Shown piece after piece: positions 43,370 to 52,625 of a DNA stretch of 64,000 nt (within the stretch, counting starts at the first letter, position 1; each line of letters begins with the position of its first letter). The position numbers and the translations under genes are program-made. The DNA is taken from NCBI GenBank assembly GCA_963764305.1, contig CAVXSD010000009.1, forward strand, positions 248,001-312,000, in the 5' to 3' direction. Under the pieces are notes generated by a model. That model was not told the origin of the DNA, searched no databases, and saw nothing but the letters and a program-made list of their open reading frames with translations. This DNA comes from Bog-473 sp963764305 (GTDB taxonomy: Bacteria > Actinomycetota > Acidimicrobiia > Acidimicrobiales > RAAP-2).

Positions 43370-43885
43370 CTATGCCCGGTGGATCAGGTTGAAGCGAGCC
43401 GTCACCACCGGCTCGCCCGTCTTCTCGTCACTCCAGTTGGTCTCCGAGCAGATGAAGGTCATCGTCCGGCCCTTGGACTCCTTCTGGTACGCGTCGGTGA
43501 TCTTGCCCTCGCTGACGAGCACGTCGCCCACCTGGACAGGTCGGTGGTAGAGGAACTCCTGCTCGCCGTGCAGGATCAGGCCACCCTTGGCCATCAGCGG
43601 TCCCATGGCGGTCATGAGGGGGTTCCCCTTGGGCGCGTCGGTCGGCTGGATCTCGTCGAACTTGCCCGAGAACTCCATGGCGAAGGGCCACGTCAGCGGC
43701 GCCGGGATGTCGTCGAAGCCGGCCTGCCGGGCCGCCTCGGGGCTGTGGTAGATCGGGCTCGAACTGAACAGGGCGTCGGCGAAGTGCTGCACCGGCCCCC
43801 GCTCGACGACCACCTTGGACTTGCCGGTCGGCTGCCCGATGATCCCCTTGAGCACGTCTTCCTGTGTTGCGGCGCCATCTGCCAC
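43370..43885 (-). CDS. MaoC dehydratase N-terminal-domain protein (FAS1-type, HadA/C-like)
   Basis: The partner of the MaoC-like gene. DVLKGIIGQPTGKSKVVVER, then FADALFSSSPIYHSPEAARQ and FGKFDEIQ-type segments, with GLILHGEQEFLYHRPVQVGD and TFICSETNWSDEKTGEPVVT, match the MaoC N-terminal (PF13452) family. A GTG at 43885 six bases after AGGAGG is the preferred start over an upstream ATG at 43924. It lacks the catalytic D/H motif itself, consistent with a heterodimer subunit. Confidence 0.85.
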   Translation of the reverse strand: MADGAATQEDVLKGIIGQPTGKSKVVVERGPVQHFADALFSSSPIYHSPEAARQAGFDDIPAPLTWPFAMEFSGKFDEIQPTDAPKGNPLMTAMGPLMAKGGLILHGEQEFLYHRPVQVGDVLVSEGKITDAYQKESKGRTMTFICSETNWSDEKTGEPVVTARFNLIHRA

Positions 43886-44049
43886 CGTCTGCCTCCTGTC
43901 CCCCGCCGCCGTCGATACCCCCACCCCTGCGCGTGGCGGGCCCGGCCCGGGGCCGGTGCAGCGCCCAACGTAGCGGGGTCGCTTCGGCGGCGCCCAATCC
44001 GCGCCCGGAACGGCGCCCCGGGCCGCCGGGTCGGTACCATCGCCATGCC

Positions 44050-44674
44050 GTGAACCCGCCCGAGACCCCGCCCGACTTCTTCGCGGTGGTGCACACCCAG
44101 CGGGCGGCGCGTTCGTTCCTCCCTGACGACGTGGACGATGCGACGGTCACCCGGATCCTGACCGCGGCGACCCACACGCCGAGCGCGGAGAACAGCCAGC
44201 CCTTCGTCTTCGTCGTCGTCCGCGACGCCGCGCTGCGTGCGGCCATCGGCGACGCTCACGGCGCGGCTGTGGGAGGGTGGCGCCAAGGCGCTCGAGGAGC
44301 AACGTCTTTCACCCGCCTTCCTCCGCGACGTCGATCAGGGCGCCATGGGCGGTGTCGCCCGCGCGCCGGTGCTCGTGGTAGTGGGCGGCGACACCCGGCT
44401 GACCCATCCCAAGGCCATGGACGCCTCGATCTTCCCCGCGGTGCAGAACCTGCTGCTGGCCGCCCACGCGCTCGGACTCGGATCGACCCTGACGACGTTG
44501 CCGGTCGTCGGCGGCGACGAGCTGAGCGGCCTGCTTGGCCTGCCGGCCGAGGTGGTGCCCGTCGCCGTCATCCCGCTCGGCCACCTGGCGGCGCCCCTCG
44601 GCCCGCCGCGCCGCCGGCCGCTGCCCGAGAAGGCCCACCTGAACCGCTACGGGACTCCCTTCCCGCCGACCTGA
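44050..44674 (+). CDS. Nitroreductase family protein, frameshifted
   Basis: An FMN-dependent oxidoreductase. The first part from GTG 44050 reads RAARSFLPDDVDDATVTRIL, then TAATHTPSAENSQPFVFVVV (FMN-binding pattern). After a frame change near 44262-44266 it continues as WEGGAKALEEQRLSPAFLRD, APVLVVVGGDTRLTHPKAMD, then LLLAAHALGLGSTLTTLPVV and ends at 44674. The joined length of about 208 residues matches the family. Both parts are well conserved, so one indel is the likely cause of the break. Confidence 0.8.
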
Positions 44675-44718
44675 GCCACACCTGACAGCGGCGTCAGGTG
44701 CGCGGATAGGGTGAGCCG

Positions 44719-45273
44719 GTGCAGGAGCACCACTACCACGTCGATATCGAGGCGAGCGTGAACGAGCTCTGGCAGCTCTTCTGGGCCCGCATCCCCCACA
44801 CCGAGACGGGGGACGTGACCATCGACATCCTCCATCCGGGCGATGCCATCGGCGAGGGCCTCGTGCGGCACTGCACGTTCCGCGTGCCGCGCTACCTCCT
44901 GACCGGCGGCAAGGGCCAGTCTTGGGAATGGCTGACCGAGGTCACGCCCAACGTCTCGTGGAAGTACAACGCCGTCGGACGCCCGCTGTTCTCCGAGGCC
45001 GAGGGGCGGACCCGTCTCGAGGACGTCGGCAACGGCACGACGCGGGTGCACTTCTCCGAGACGTACCACGCCTTCAACCCGTTCCTCCGGGCCCTCCTCG
45101 AAAAGCGCGTGCACACGTTCATCTCGAAGGACAACGACCGGCTGATCAAGGAGTCGCTCACCACGGGCGTGGGCTACCTGCGCGCCGCCAAGGCGAAGGC
45201 AGCGGCCAAGGCGAAGGCCCAGGAGGCCGGTCCGGACGCGGCGCCGGCCCCCGGCGCCGCCGACCCGGCGTGA
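44719..45273 (+). CDS. SRPBCC (START-like) family protein
   Basis: A 184-residue protein with a helix-grip fold that binds hydrophobic ligands. From GTG 44719: HHYHVDIEASVNELWQLFWA, then TFRVPRYLLTGGKGQSWEWL, SWKYNAVGRPLFSEAEGRTR and VHFSETYHAFNPFLRALLEK. The C-terminus is a low-complexity Ala/Lys/Pro tail (AAKAKAAAKAKAQEAGPDAA). The ligand is unknown. Confidence 0.75.
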   Translation: MQEHHYHVDIEASVNELWQLFWARIPHTETGDVTIDILHPGDAIGEGLVRHCTFRVPRYLLTGGKGQSWEWLTEVTPNVSWKYNAVGRPLFSEAEGRTRLEDVGNGTTRVHFSETYHAFNPFLRALLEKRVHTFISKDNDRLIKESLTTGVGYLRAAKAKAAAKAKAQEAGPDAAPAPGAADPA

Positions 45274-45439
45274 CGGCCGTCGACCTCTCGGTGAACGCGC
45301 TCACCGGCAAGGCCGCCGCGGCCTTCATGGGCTGCTAGGGCCGGCAACGAGGGCCTCCCCGCGCTGCTCGGGGGCGACCTCTCGGCAGCCTCCACGCTGC
45401 AGCAGCTGCTCGCTTCGCTGGGCCACCCCTACGAGCGTT

Positions 45440-45626
45440 GCTGATGCAGTACATGCTCAAGTGGCCCGGCCTGTACCTGTCCAAACTCGGCCTACCTCCC
45501 CAGGTACATGGACGCCGCGCTGGTCACCTTCATGGACTCCTCTCGCGGCAGGGGCCGGGTGCTCTTCGCGTCGGACCACCCTTCCTCCCGATGGAGTGGG
45601 CCATGCGCCTCCTCCGCCTCGACTGA
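45440..45626 (+). pseudogene. Amidohydrolase-2 family relic
   Basis: The C-terminal end of an amidohydrolase in three frames: MQYMLKWPGLYLS, then AYLPRYMDAALVTFMDSSRG and GRVLFASDHP, then FLPMEWAMRLLRLD with a stop at 45626. The LFASDHP segment contains the Asp of the amidohydrolase metal site. The N-terminal domain is absent, so it is a gene remnant, not only a sequencing break. Confidence 0.55.
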
Positions 45627-45655
45627 CGGAGCACGCCGGCGGGTACGGTGCCAGC

Positions 45656-46528
45656 GTGGATCTCGGTGCCAGCGTGGATCTCGGTCGCATCGGCGTGTGG
45701 TGGAGCGGCTCGTGGCGCCATCCGGTGGATCCGGACCGGAGCGTCGCACCCGAGCTCGAATCCCTCGGCTACGGGGCGCTGTGGTCGTCCGGGCGCTTCG
45801 ACGCCGGGCTGTCGCCGCACTTCGAGCGCCTGCTCGCCGCCACGAGTCACCTCGCGGTGGCCAGCGGGATCGTCAGCATCTGGGCGGGGGCACCAGAAGA
45901 CGTCGGGCCGGCCGTGGCCGCCCTCGAGGTCGCGTTTCCGGGGCGCTTCCTCCTCGGTATCGGCACCAGCCACGGCCCGGTCGTGCCCGACTACACGCGC
46001 CCCTACTCGAAGATGGTGGCCTACCTCGACGCCCTCGACGCGCTGACGGTGCCGGTGCCCCCGGCACGGCGGGTGCTGGCCGCCCTCGGGCCCCGCATGC
46101 TTGAGCTGGCGGCCGTCCGCGCCGCCGGCGCCCACCCGTACTTCGTCCCGGTCGAGCACACGGCGCGCGCCCGGGACATCCTCGGCTCCGGCCCGCTCCT
46201 GGCGCCCGAGGTCGCCGTGGTCCTCGAGACGGACCCGATCCGGGCGAGGGAGCTGGCTCGGCTCTACGCCGGCACGTACCTCGGCCTGCCCAACTACACG
46301 CAGAACCTGCGCACCTTCGGTTTCGGCGACGACGACATCGGCGGCGGGGGGAGCGACCGGCTGATCGACGCCGTCATCCCGTGGGGCGACGCCGAGACGG
46401 TGGCGGCGGCGGTCCGCGCCCACCAGGACGCGGGCGCGGACCACGTCTGTCTCCAGGTGGTCTCCGGCCGGCAGGAATTCCCGCTGGACGGGTACCGGGA
46501 ACTCGCGGCAACGCTCCTCGCCGGCTGA
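45656..46528 (+). CDS. LLM class F420-dependent oxidoreductase (TIGR03620-like)
   Basis: A 290-residue TIM-barrel oxidoreductase: RIGVWWSGSWRHPVDPDRSV, then LGYGALWSSGRFDAGLSPHF, ATSHLAVASGIVSIWAGAPE, FPGRFLLGIGTSHGPVVPDY and ARRVLAALGPRMLELAAVRA. This resembles the TIGR03620 branch of actinobacterial F420 enzymes. Two GTG starts are possible because the first 18 bases of the gene are duplicated in tandem (45656 and 45674). The longer form is given. The substrate is unknown. Confidence 0.85.
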   Translation: MDLGASVDLGRIGVWWSGSWRHPVDPDRSVAPELESLGYGALWSSGRFDAGLSPHFERLLAATSHLAVASGIVSIWAGAPEDVGPAVAALEVAFPGRFLLGIGTSHGPVVPDYTRPYSKMVAYLDALDALTVPVPPARRVLAALGPRMLELAAVRAAGAHPYFVPVEHTARARDILGSGPLLAPEVAVVLETDPIRARELARLYAGTYLGLPNYTQNLRTFGFGDDDIGGGGSDRLIDAVIPWGDAETVAAAVRAHQDAGADHVCLQVVSGRQEFPLDGYRELAATLLAG

Positions 46529-46574
46529 GGCCGGCCCGTGGCAACGCCGGGCATACGGCACCGACCCCTCACTG

Positions 46575-47199
46575 CTATGGCGCCTCCGCCAGCGCCGCGC
46601 CAAGCGCCCGGAAGGCACGGCCGCGGTGGGACAAGGCGTCCTTCTCCGCCGGCTGCATCTCGGCGAAGGTCCGCCCGCCGCCGCCCTCGGGCACGAACAC
46701 CGGGTCGTAACCGAAGCCGTTGGCCCCCCGGGCGGCGGTCGCAATGGTCCCGGGCAGCACGCCCTCGGCCCAGACCTCCGTACCGTCGGGAAACGCCACC
46801 AACGCCACCGTCTTGAAGTCCGCGCGGCGATCGGCACGCCCCCCTTCCGCCGCCCCGAGCGCGCGCAGCAGCTCGGCCACGTTGTCGGCGTAGGTGGCGT
46901 CCGCACCGGCGTAGCGGGCCGAGTAGACCCCCGGCGCGCCGCCCGAGCGCGTCTACCTCCAGACCGGTGTCGTCGGCCACCGCCGCCATCCCCGTGGCTG
47001 CCACCAGCGCGCGCGCCTTGAGGCGGGCGTTGCCCACCAGGGTGTCAGCGCCCTCCACCACGTCGGGGACACCGTCTGGCCGCGGCAGCAACTCGACCGG
47101 CAGGGCGGCCGACAAGACGGCGACGATCTCCTTGACCTTGTCGGGGTTGGCAGAGGCCAGCACGAGCCGCCGCGGCGGCCGCCCATCCGGCCCGCTCAC
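46575..47199 (-). CDS. rdgB: XTP/dITP diphosphatase (RdgB/HAM1 type), frameshifted
   Basis: Removes non-canonical purine triphosphates from the nucleotide pool. The N-terminal half RLVLASANPDKVKEIVAVLS, then TLVGNARLKARALVAATGMA and AVADDTGLEVDALG is in the frame from ATG 47199. An extra G in GGG near 46945 moves the rest (GAPGVYSARYAGADATYADN, NGFGYDPVFVPEGGGGRTFA, KDALSHRGRAFRAL) into the frame ending at 46575. Its start overlaps the stop of rph (47196-47199), the common rph-rdgB arrangement. The joined length of about 208 residues is normal. Confidence 0.88.
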
Positions 47200-47963
47200 C
47201 GGCGTGGCGGCGCCTCGGCCAGCACGGCGCCCTGCAAGCCGGTCAGCTCCTTGATGCCGTCCTCGGCCAGTCCGAGCAGCGTGTCGAGCTCGCCCCTGGT
47301 GAAGGCCATCCCTTCCGCCGTGCCCTGCACCTCGACGAAGCGGCCGGCGCCGGTCATGACGACGTTCATGTCAACCTCGGCCCGGGAGTCCTCGGTGTAG
47401 GGCAGGTCGAGCATCGGCACGCCGTCGATGATGCCGACCGAGACTGCGGCGACCGAGTCCGTCAGCGGATGCGTGCTGATCGTCCCGGTCTGCACCAGCC
47501 GGGTGCAGGCGTCGTGCAACGCGACATAGGCCCCGCAGATGGAGGCGGTGCGGGTGCCGCCGTCGGCCTGCAGCGCGTCGCAGTCCACGGTGATCTGCAC
47601 CTCGCCCAGCGTCACCAGGTCGCACACCGCCCGCAGCGAGCGGGCGATGAGCCGCTGGATCTCCTGGGTCCGCCCCGACTGCTTGCCCTTGGCTGCCTCG
47701 CGGGACACCCGCTCCGGCGTCGAGCCGGGGAGCATGGAGTACTCGGCGGTGACCCAGCCGCGGCCCGTGCCCCGCATCCAGGGCGGCACCCGCTCCTCCA
47801 CCGACGCGGTGCACAGCACTTTGGTCTGCCCGAATGTCACCAGCACCGACCCGGGCGCCATCACGGTGTAATCACGCGCGAAGCTGACCGGCCGCAGCTG
47901 GTCGACCGCCCGCCCGTCCTGGCGCGCCGCACGGGGGTCCCCCATCACGTCTGCGTTTCCCAC
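47196..47963 (-). CDS. rph: Ribonuclease PH
   Basis: A phosphorolytic 3'-5' exoribonuclease that trims tRNA 3' ends. Family motifs include VLVTFGQTKVLCTASVEERV, GRGWVTAEYSMLPGSTPERV, RSLRAVCDLVTLGEVQITVD and CDALQADGGTRTASICGAYV. A GTG at 47963 (VGNADVMGDPRAARQDGRAV) follows GAGGAG and is preferred to the open frame to 48008. The length of about 255 residues is normal. It is coupled to rdgB downstream by an ATGA overlap. Confidence 0.92.
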   Translation of the reverse strand: MGNADVMGDPRAARQDGRAVDQLRPVSFARDYTVMAPGSVLVTFGQTKVLCTASVEERVPPWMRGTGRGWVTAEYSMLPGSTPERVSREAAKGKQSGRTQEIQRLIARSLRAVCDLVTLGEVQITVDCDALQADGGTRTASICGAYVALHDACTRLVQTGTISTHPLTDSVAAVSVGIIDGVPMLDLPYTEDSRAEVDMNVVMTGAGRFVEVQGTAEGMAFTRGELDTLLGLAEDGIKELTGLQGAVLAEAPPRR

Positions 47964-48019
47964 TGCACTCCTCTCGGTTTCCGTCCGCTCCCCGTCCACG
48001 GCCGCCACCGTAGGCGACC

Positions 48020-48454
48020 TCAGTTGCCGTGGGCGAAGGCCTCTGGGTAGGAGTGGGTCGTGATCTCGAAGGCCGCGTCCGGATCACGGTACGTCTTGAG
48101 CTCGATCACGTTGCCGCTCGGGTCGGCGACCTTGCCCTTGGTCTGCTCGGTCGGCAGGCCGGCGTCGTCGGTCGAGACCGGCACCAGCCAGTCGACGCCG
48201 TGCGAGCCCAGGCGGGCGACCATCGCCTCGAAGTCGTCGCGCCCGAGCGTCACGCCGAAGTGGCGCGAGCCACCCCCCGGCGCCGGCACGGCCTCGTGGG
48301 GACGGTCCTGCAGCGTGACCTGCATGCCGTAGAACCACACGTCGGTGAAGCCGGCCCGGGCGCGTGCGGGCTGGCAGCCGAGCGCGTGCACGTAGAACTC
48401 GCGTGCCTCGTCCAGGTCCCGCACGGGGATCGAGAGGTGGAGGATGGGCTGCAT
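48020..48454 (-). CDS. VOC family protein
   Basis: A 144-residue single-domain glyoxalase-fold protein. PILHLSIPVRDLDEAREFYV is followed by FGVTLGRDDFEAMVARLGSH and VADPSGNVIELKTYRD, giving a His/His/Glu metal pattern (ILHLSI, RHFGVT, VIELKT). It is upstream of rph on the same strand with a gap of about 57 bp. The reaction is unknown. Confidence 0.82.
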   Translation of the reverse strand: MQPILHLSIPVRDLDEAREFYVHALGCQPARARAGFTDVWFYGMQVTLQDRPHEAVPAPGGGSRHFGVTLGRDDFEAMVARLGSHGVDWLVPVSTDDAGLPTEQTKGKVADPSGNVIELKTYRDPDAAFEITTHSYPEAFAHGN

Positions 48455-48493
48455 CGGCTCAAGTCAAGCCTACGGCCGCACGCCGCGAAAGGC

Positions 48494-50530
48494 TCAGCTG
48501 CGTCCGGCCGCGGACAGGACGCAGTGCGCCATGGCCAGCGGCTCGTGGAGCGCCCCAGGTGCGCCCGCGAATGTCCGGCAGCGCGCCAGCGAGGCCCCGG
48601 TGGCGGCGGGCGCGGCGGGCGCGGCGGGCCCACCCGACTGCAACTTCCAGACCCAGGCCCCGTGCACGTAGGCGGGCGCCACGCCGAGCGCCGCGGTGAG
48701 GAACCCGGAGGCGTACACCGGGTCCCGGCTGGGGCCGGTGATGACGACCTGGTCCACCTGCCAGGCGCGCACGGCGCGGCGGACGGCGATGAGCTGGCCC
48801 GTGGTCCCGGTGGGGAGCGGCCCAGCGGGAATCGTCAGGTTGGTCAGGATCCGCCGGGCCGATCCCGGGGGCCCAGACCCGATCGGCCCCCCGCTGGCGT
48901 CGGGGGTCTTGAGCGCCGCGCCGGCCAGGCGGAACCGCATGCCGTCGACGGCCTGCCACAGCATGGGCTGCGTCGAGCCGGAGACCGCGAAGGGGACGGT
49001 GAGCACCACCGTGTCCGCCGCGAGCGCCGGCGCCCCCGGCCGCAGGTAGGCGGGGTTGTGCACTCCCACCACGCGGAGTGGCGCCTCGAACGTCACGAAC
49101 ACCGGCACGAACGCGACCACCGCCACCACGGCCGTGGCGGCCGACGTGACTACGGCCCGGTGCGACCCCAGCCACGACCCGCGTCGCCGGGGCGCACCGT
49201 GCAGCGCATCGAGGCCGATGGCGATCAGAAAGGCCACGAACAAGGTGAGCAGGGGCTCGAACTGGTCCGGCAGGATCTCCTTGAGCACCGGCAGCCTCCA
49301 CAGGTCGCGCCAGGGCAGCCAGGGGTGGCCGAGCCAGGAGGGCCCGCCGAGGAGATAGCCACCGAGGGCCAGCAAGAAGACCACGGCGGTCAGGAGCACG
49401 AGCAACCAGGTGAGCGGGCGGCGGCGTCCGACCACCACCGATGCCAGGGCGGCCAGCGCGACGCCCCCGCCGACGTAGTCGGGCGGGGGCCCCGTGCGAC
49501 CCAGATACCCCCCGAAGCGGATGTACTCGGGGGCGCGCTCCCCGTAGGCGCCCGGCGCCAGGAACCCCGACAGCGGGACACCCGAGATCGGCGCCAGCGG
49601 GAACAGCACGCCGGACACCGCCGAGGGACCGGCCAGCCCGTACCAGGTGGGGTAGGCCAACAGCACGAGGCTTATGCCGCCGCCGAGGGCCAGGGCGGGG
49701 AGGGCGTGCCCCGCCCGGCCTCGCAGCTGCCGCCAGCCCACGGCCACGACCGCCAGCAGCCCGACCACGGCCAGGACCAGGCACATGACGAGGATCTCGG
49801 GCGAGAGGAAGAACTGCACCACGACCAACGTGGCCAGAAGGAGGCCGTCGCGACGGACAGTGTGCTCCTGTCGGATCACGATCTCGTGCAGCGTGGTGAA
49901 GAGGAACGGGGGGATGACGAGTACCGACACCGACACGTGGCCGAAGGTGAGCGACGTCACGATGGCCGCCGAGTAGCCGTACACCAGCGCGGCGGGGATG
50001 GCGCCCGCCTTCCAGGTCACGAGCGGCCGGATGGCGGCGAAGCACCCCCAGGCGCTGAGGGCCGGGGCGAGCGTGAGCGCGACGTTGGTGGCGGCGACCG
50101 GCCCGAAGAGCCAGGTGACCGGAGCGAGGACGACGCCGACCAGCGTCCCCGACGTGTTCGACAGGAGATTCGCCCCGTCCGGGACGTTCACCGCACCCGA
50201 GAACACCGGGCTGTGGAGATGGGCGATGGCCCAAGCGGGCCAGGCCATGAACCAGACCTCCTGCGCCGGGTCACCGCACCCGCACGTCAGCACGGCCGAG
50301 GGGTGCCCGGACCAGACGTGCCACCACAGGAGGACGGCGGGCACGGTGAAGCACGCGAGCGCGACGACGTGGAAGCCGATGGTGCGCAGGACCTGCGGGC
50401 CGGGGTCGTGACCCGCGGGGAGCGCGGCGCGGGGCAGGTCCTCGGCTCCGGGCCACGGCTCGGCCTCGCCGTGGTGACCAGGGTCCGGAGGCACCGTGTC
50501 GACCGTCGGATGCTCGGGCGTCGGATGCAT
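48494..50530 (-). CDS. Large polytopic membrane protein (glycosyltransferase-like, GT-C topology)
   Basis: A 678-residue protein. After a Pro/His-rich cytoplasmic start, about eleven hydrophobic segments run to residue 480 (for example VVALACFTVPAVLLWWHVWS and GVALAALASVVVGRRRPLTW). A soluble C-terminal domain follows, with MLWQAVDGMRFRLAGAALKT and later DQVVITGPSRDPVYASGFLT. The topology and an early extracytoplasmic acidic stretch resemble lipid-linked-sugar glycosyltransferases of GT-C type, but no catalytic motif is certain. The ATG at 50530 follows GGAGGTG. Confidence 0.7.
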   Translation of the reverse strand: MHPTPEHPTVDTVPPDPGHHGEAEPWPGAEDLPRAALPAGHDPGPQVLRTIGFHVVALACFTVPAVLLWWHVWSGHPSAVLTCGCGDPAQEVWFMAWPAWAIAHLHSPVFSGAVNVPDGANLLSNTSGTLVGVVLAPVTWLFGPVAATNVALTLAPALSAWGCFAAIRPLVTWKAGAIPAALVYGYSAAIVTSLTFGHVSVSVLVIPPFLFTTLHEIVIRQEHTVRRDGLLLATLVVVQFFLSPEILVMCLVLAVVGLLAVVAVGWRQLRGRAGHALPALALGGGISLVLLAYPTWYGLAGPSAVSGVLFPLAPISGVPLSGFLAPGAYGERAPEYIRFGGYLGRTGPPPDYVGGGVALAALASVVVGRRRPLTWLLVLLTAVVFLLALGGYLLGGPSWLGHPWLPWRDLWRLPVLKEILPDQFEPLLTLFVAFLIAIGLDALHGAPRRRGSWLGSHRAVVTSAATAVVAVVAFVPVFVTFEAPLRVVGVHNPAYLRPGAPALAADTVVLTVPFAVSGSTQPMLWQAVDGMRFRLAGAALKTPDASGGPIGSGPPGSARRILTNLTIPAGPLPTGTTGQLIAVRRAVRAWQVDQVVITGPSRDPVYASGFLTAALGVAPAYVHGAWVWKLQSGGPAAPAAPAATGASLARCRTFAGAPGALHEPLAMAHCVLSAAGRS

Positions 50531-50610
50531 CGACACCTCCATCCCGCTCGTCACCGACGCCGAGCGTACCGCCGGGCCCCTGACCAACGAGGTCCAACAG
50601 GCGTGTTCCT

Positions 50611-51748
50611 ATGATCGGCGTCATGCCCGAAGACCGCCGTTGCGTCGTCGTCGGGGCCGGGCTCCTCGGCCTCTCCGCAGCGTGGGCCATGACGCGGCGG
50701 GGCTGGCGGGTGCTCGTCCTGGAGGCGGCTGGGGCACCTGGTCACGGGCGCGCCGGGTCCAAGGGCGACGCGCGGATCTTCCGTCTGGGCTATCCCGAGC
50801 CGCACTACGTCGAAATGGCCGTGCTGGCCCACGCGCGCTGGCACGACCTCGAGGTGGCGACGGGGCGACGGCTCCTCCACGTCACCGGCCAGCTGACGCT
50901 GGGCGACGAGCCCGCACTGCTCGCCATCGCCGGCGCGCTGGAGGCCGCCGGCGCACCTGTCGAACACGTCTCGGCCGCGACGGCGGTCCGGCGCTTTCCA
51001 GGGGTCGCCGTCACGGGGACGGTGCTGGTCGAGCCCGACTCGGGCGTGCTGGCCGCTGACGAGTGCCTGCTGGCGCTGCGCGAGGCGGGTGGCTTTGAGC
51101 TCCACACCGGCGCCCGGGCCACCTCGCTGCACCAATCGTCCGGCTCCGTGACCGTCGCGACCGCCGGCGGAACTGCCGTCGAGGCGGACATCGTCGTCGC
51201 TTGCGCCGGCCCGGCCACCCTCGGGCTCCTCGGCGCCGGAAGCGGCGGAGGACATGGCGTCGCTCCCCCAGGTGGCCTACTTCGCCGTACGAAGAGGTGA
51301 CGACGACGTGCCTCCCGTCTTCATTGAATGGGGGGACGACATGATCTACGGCCTGCCGGTTCCCACGGGCGGCCCGCATACCGGCACCTACAAGGTGTCC
51401 CACCACACCCGGGGCCCGGCCCTCGGCGCCTTCGACCCGACCGACCCCGGCCCGTTGGCCGGCGACGACCCGGCGCTCCTGGCGCGGCTGACCAACGCGG
51501 TAGCGCGCCTCCTCCCGTCGCTCGAACCGCGGCCGGTGGCCACGGAGCGCTGCGTCTACGACAACGCCGCCGACTCCGACTTCATCCTCGATCGGGTCGG
51601 GCGGATCGTCGTGGGGTGCGGCACCAGTGGGCACGCCTTCAAATTCGGCCCCCTGCTGGGCGAACTCCTGGCCGATCTGGCCGAGAGCGTGCGCCCGTCG
51701 GTCGACCTGGGGCGCTTCAGCCTGCGCCGCGTGGCCACGCCTCGGTAG
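50611..51748 (+). CDS. FAD-dependent oxidoreductase (DAO/sarcosine oxidase type), frameshifted
   Basis: A flavoprotein with the dinucleotide-binding start RRCVVVGAGLLGLSAAWAMT and EAAGAPGHGRAGSKGDARIF, the pattern of monomeric sarcosine-oxidase relatives, then PDSGVLAADECLLALREAGG. Near 51250 the frame changes, and the C-terminal part SLPQVAYFAVRRGDDDVPPV, ERCVYDNAADSDFILDRVGR and VVGCGTSGHAFKFGPLLGEL (second FAD contact) ends at 51748. The joined protein of about 378 residues fits the family. The oxidised amine is unknown. Confidence 0.82.
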
Positions 51749-51782
51749 GGACCGGCAGCCGAGGCCCGGTAGATTGCCCTGG

Positions 51783-52322
51783 GTGCCGCGCTACGTCGCC
51801 CTGCTCCGCAGTGTCAACGTCGCGGGCCACGGTCGGCTCGCCATGGACGAACTCCGGGCGTCCTTCGACGCCCTCGGCTACAGCGGTGTCACGACGTACA
51901 TCCAGACCGGGAACGTCCTCTTCTCCACCGGATCCAAGAGCGAGGCCGGCATCGCCACCGCCATAGAGCAGCACCTGGCCGAGGAATTCGGTGACGCACC
52001 CGCCGTCCTCGTCCGCAGCATCCCCGATCTCCTGCGTATCGGCTCGGCGAGCCCCTACGCCAAGGCGGGCGCCAACCCGGCGCGTCACCACGTGACCTTT
52101 CTCGCCACGCGCCCGTCGAAGGCGGCGCTCGATGCGTTCGCCCTCCCCCCGAGCGGACGCGACGAGCTCGTCGTCGACGGCAAGGAGGTCTACGTGCACA
52201 CGCCGGACGGCTACGCGCACACGAAGTACACCGGGACGTTCCTCGAGCGGCGCCTCGGTGTCGTCAGCACCACCAGGAACTGGAACACGGTTGCCAAGCT
52301 CTGCAGCCTGGCAGAGCGCTGA
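51783..52322 (+). CDS. DUF1697 family protein
   Basis: A 179-residue protein from GTG 51783 (VPRYVALLRSVNVAGHGRLA). Conserved DUF1697 segments are SGVTTYIQTGNVLFSTG, VTFLATRPSKAALDAFALPP and YAHTKYTGTFLERRLGVVST followed by TTRNWNTVAKLCSL. The family is common in actinobacteria, with no established role. It is followed by a 7-bp tandem repeat. Confidence 0.85.
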   Translation: MPRYVALLRSVNVAGHGRLAMDELRASFDALGYSGVTTYIQTGNVLFSTGSKSEAGIATAIEQHLAEEFGDAPAVLVRSIPDLLRIGSASPYAKAGANPARHHVTFLATRPSKAALDAFALPPSGRDELVVDGKEVYVHTPDGYAHTKYTGTFLERRLGVVSTTRNWNTVAKLCSLAER

Positions 52323-52327
52323 GTGCC

Positions 52328-52359
<32 letters not shown>

Positions 52360-52625
52360 AGGCCAGCCTCCATCACCGGTGCCTCCCGGCTCGGCCTACA
52401 TCCCTGGACGCAGCGGTTGACTTCGGAGATCGTCGCCGTGTCGCTGGCAGCACAGCTCGTGCTCCGTCGCCCAGCCCACGACCAGCCGCTTGTTCTCGCG
52501 CGTCATCCGGAGGAGCTCGAAGACCCCAGACCCCGATCCGATCCCGTAGCCGGTGTGACTGCAGTCGAGCGACGACGAATTCGACCGGGGGACCTTCAGC
52601 AGGTGACTGGCCGGGTCTGAGATCG

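Noticed and set aside
48029..50614. 861-codon plus-strand frame opposite the large membrane protein
   Set aside because: Extreme Arg/Gly/His/Glu composition with no domain; the minus-strand protein has coherent membrane helices.
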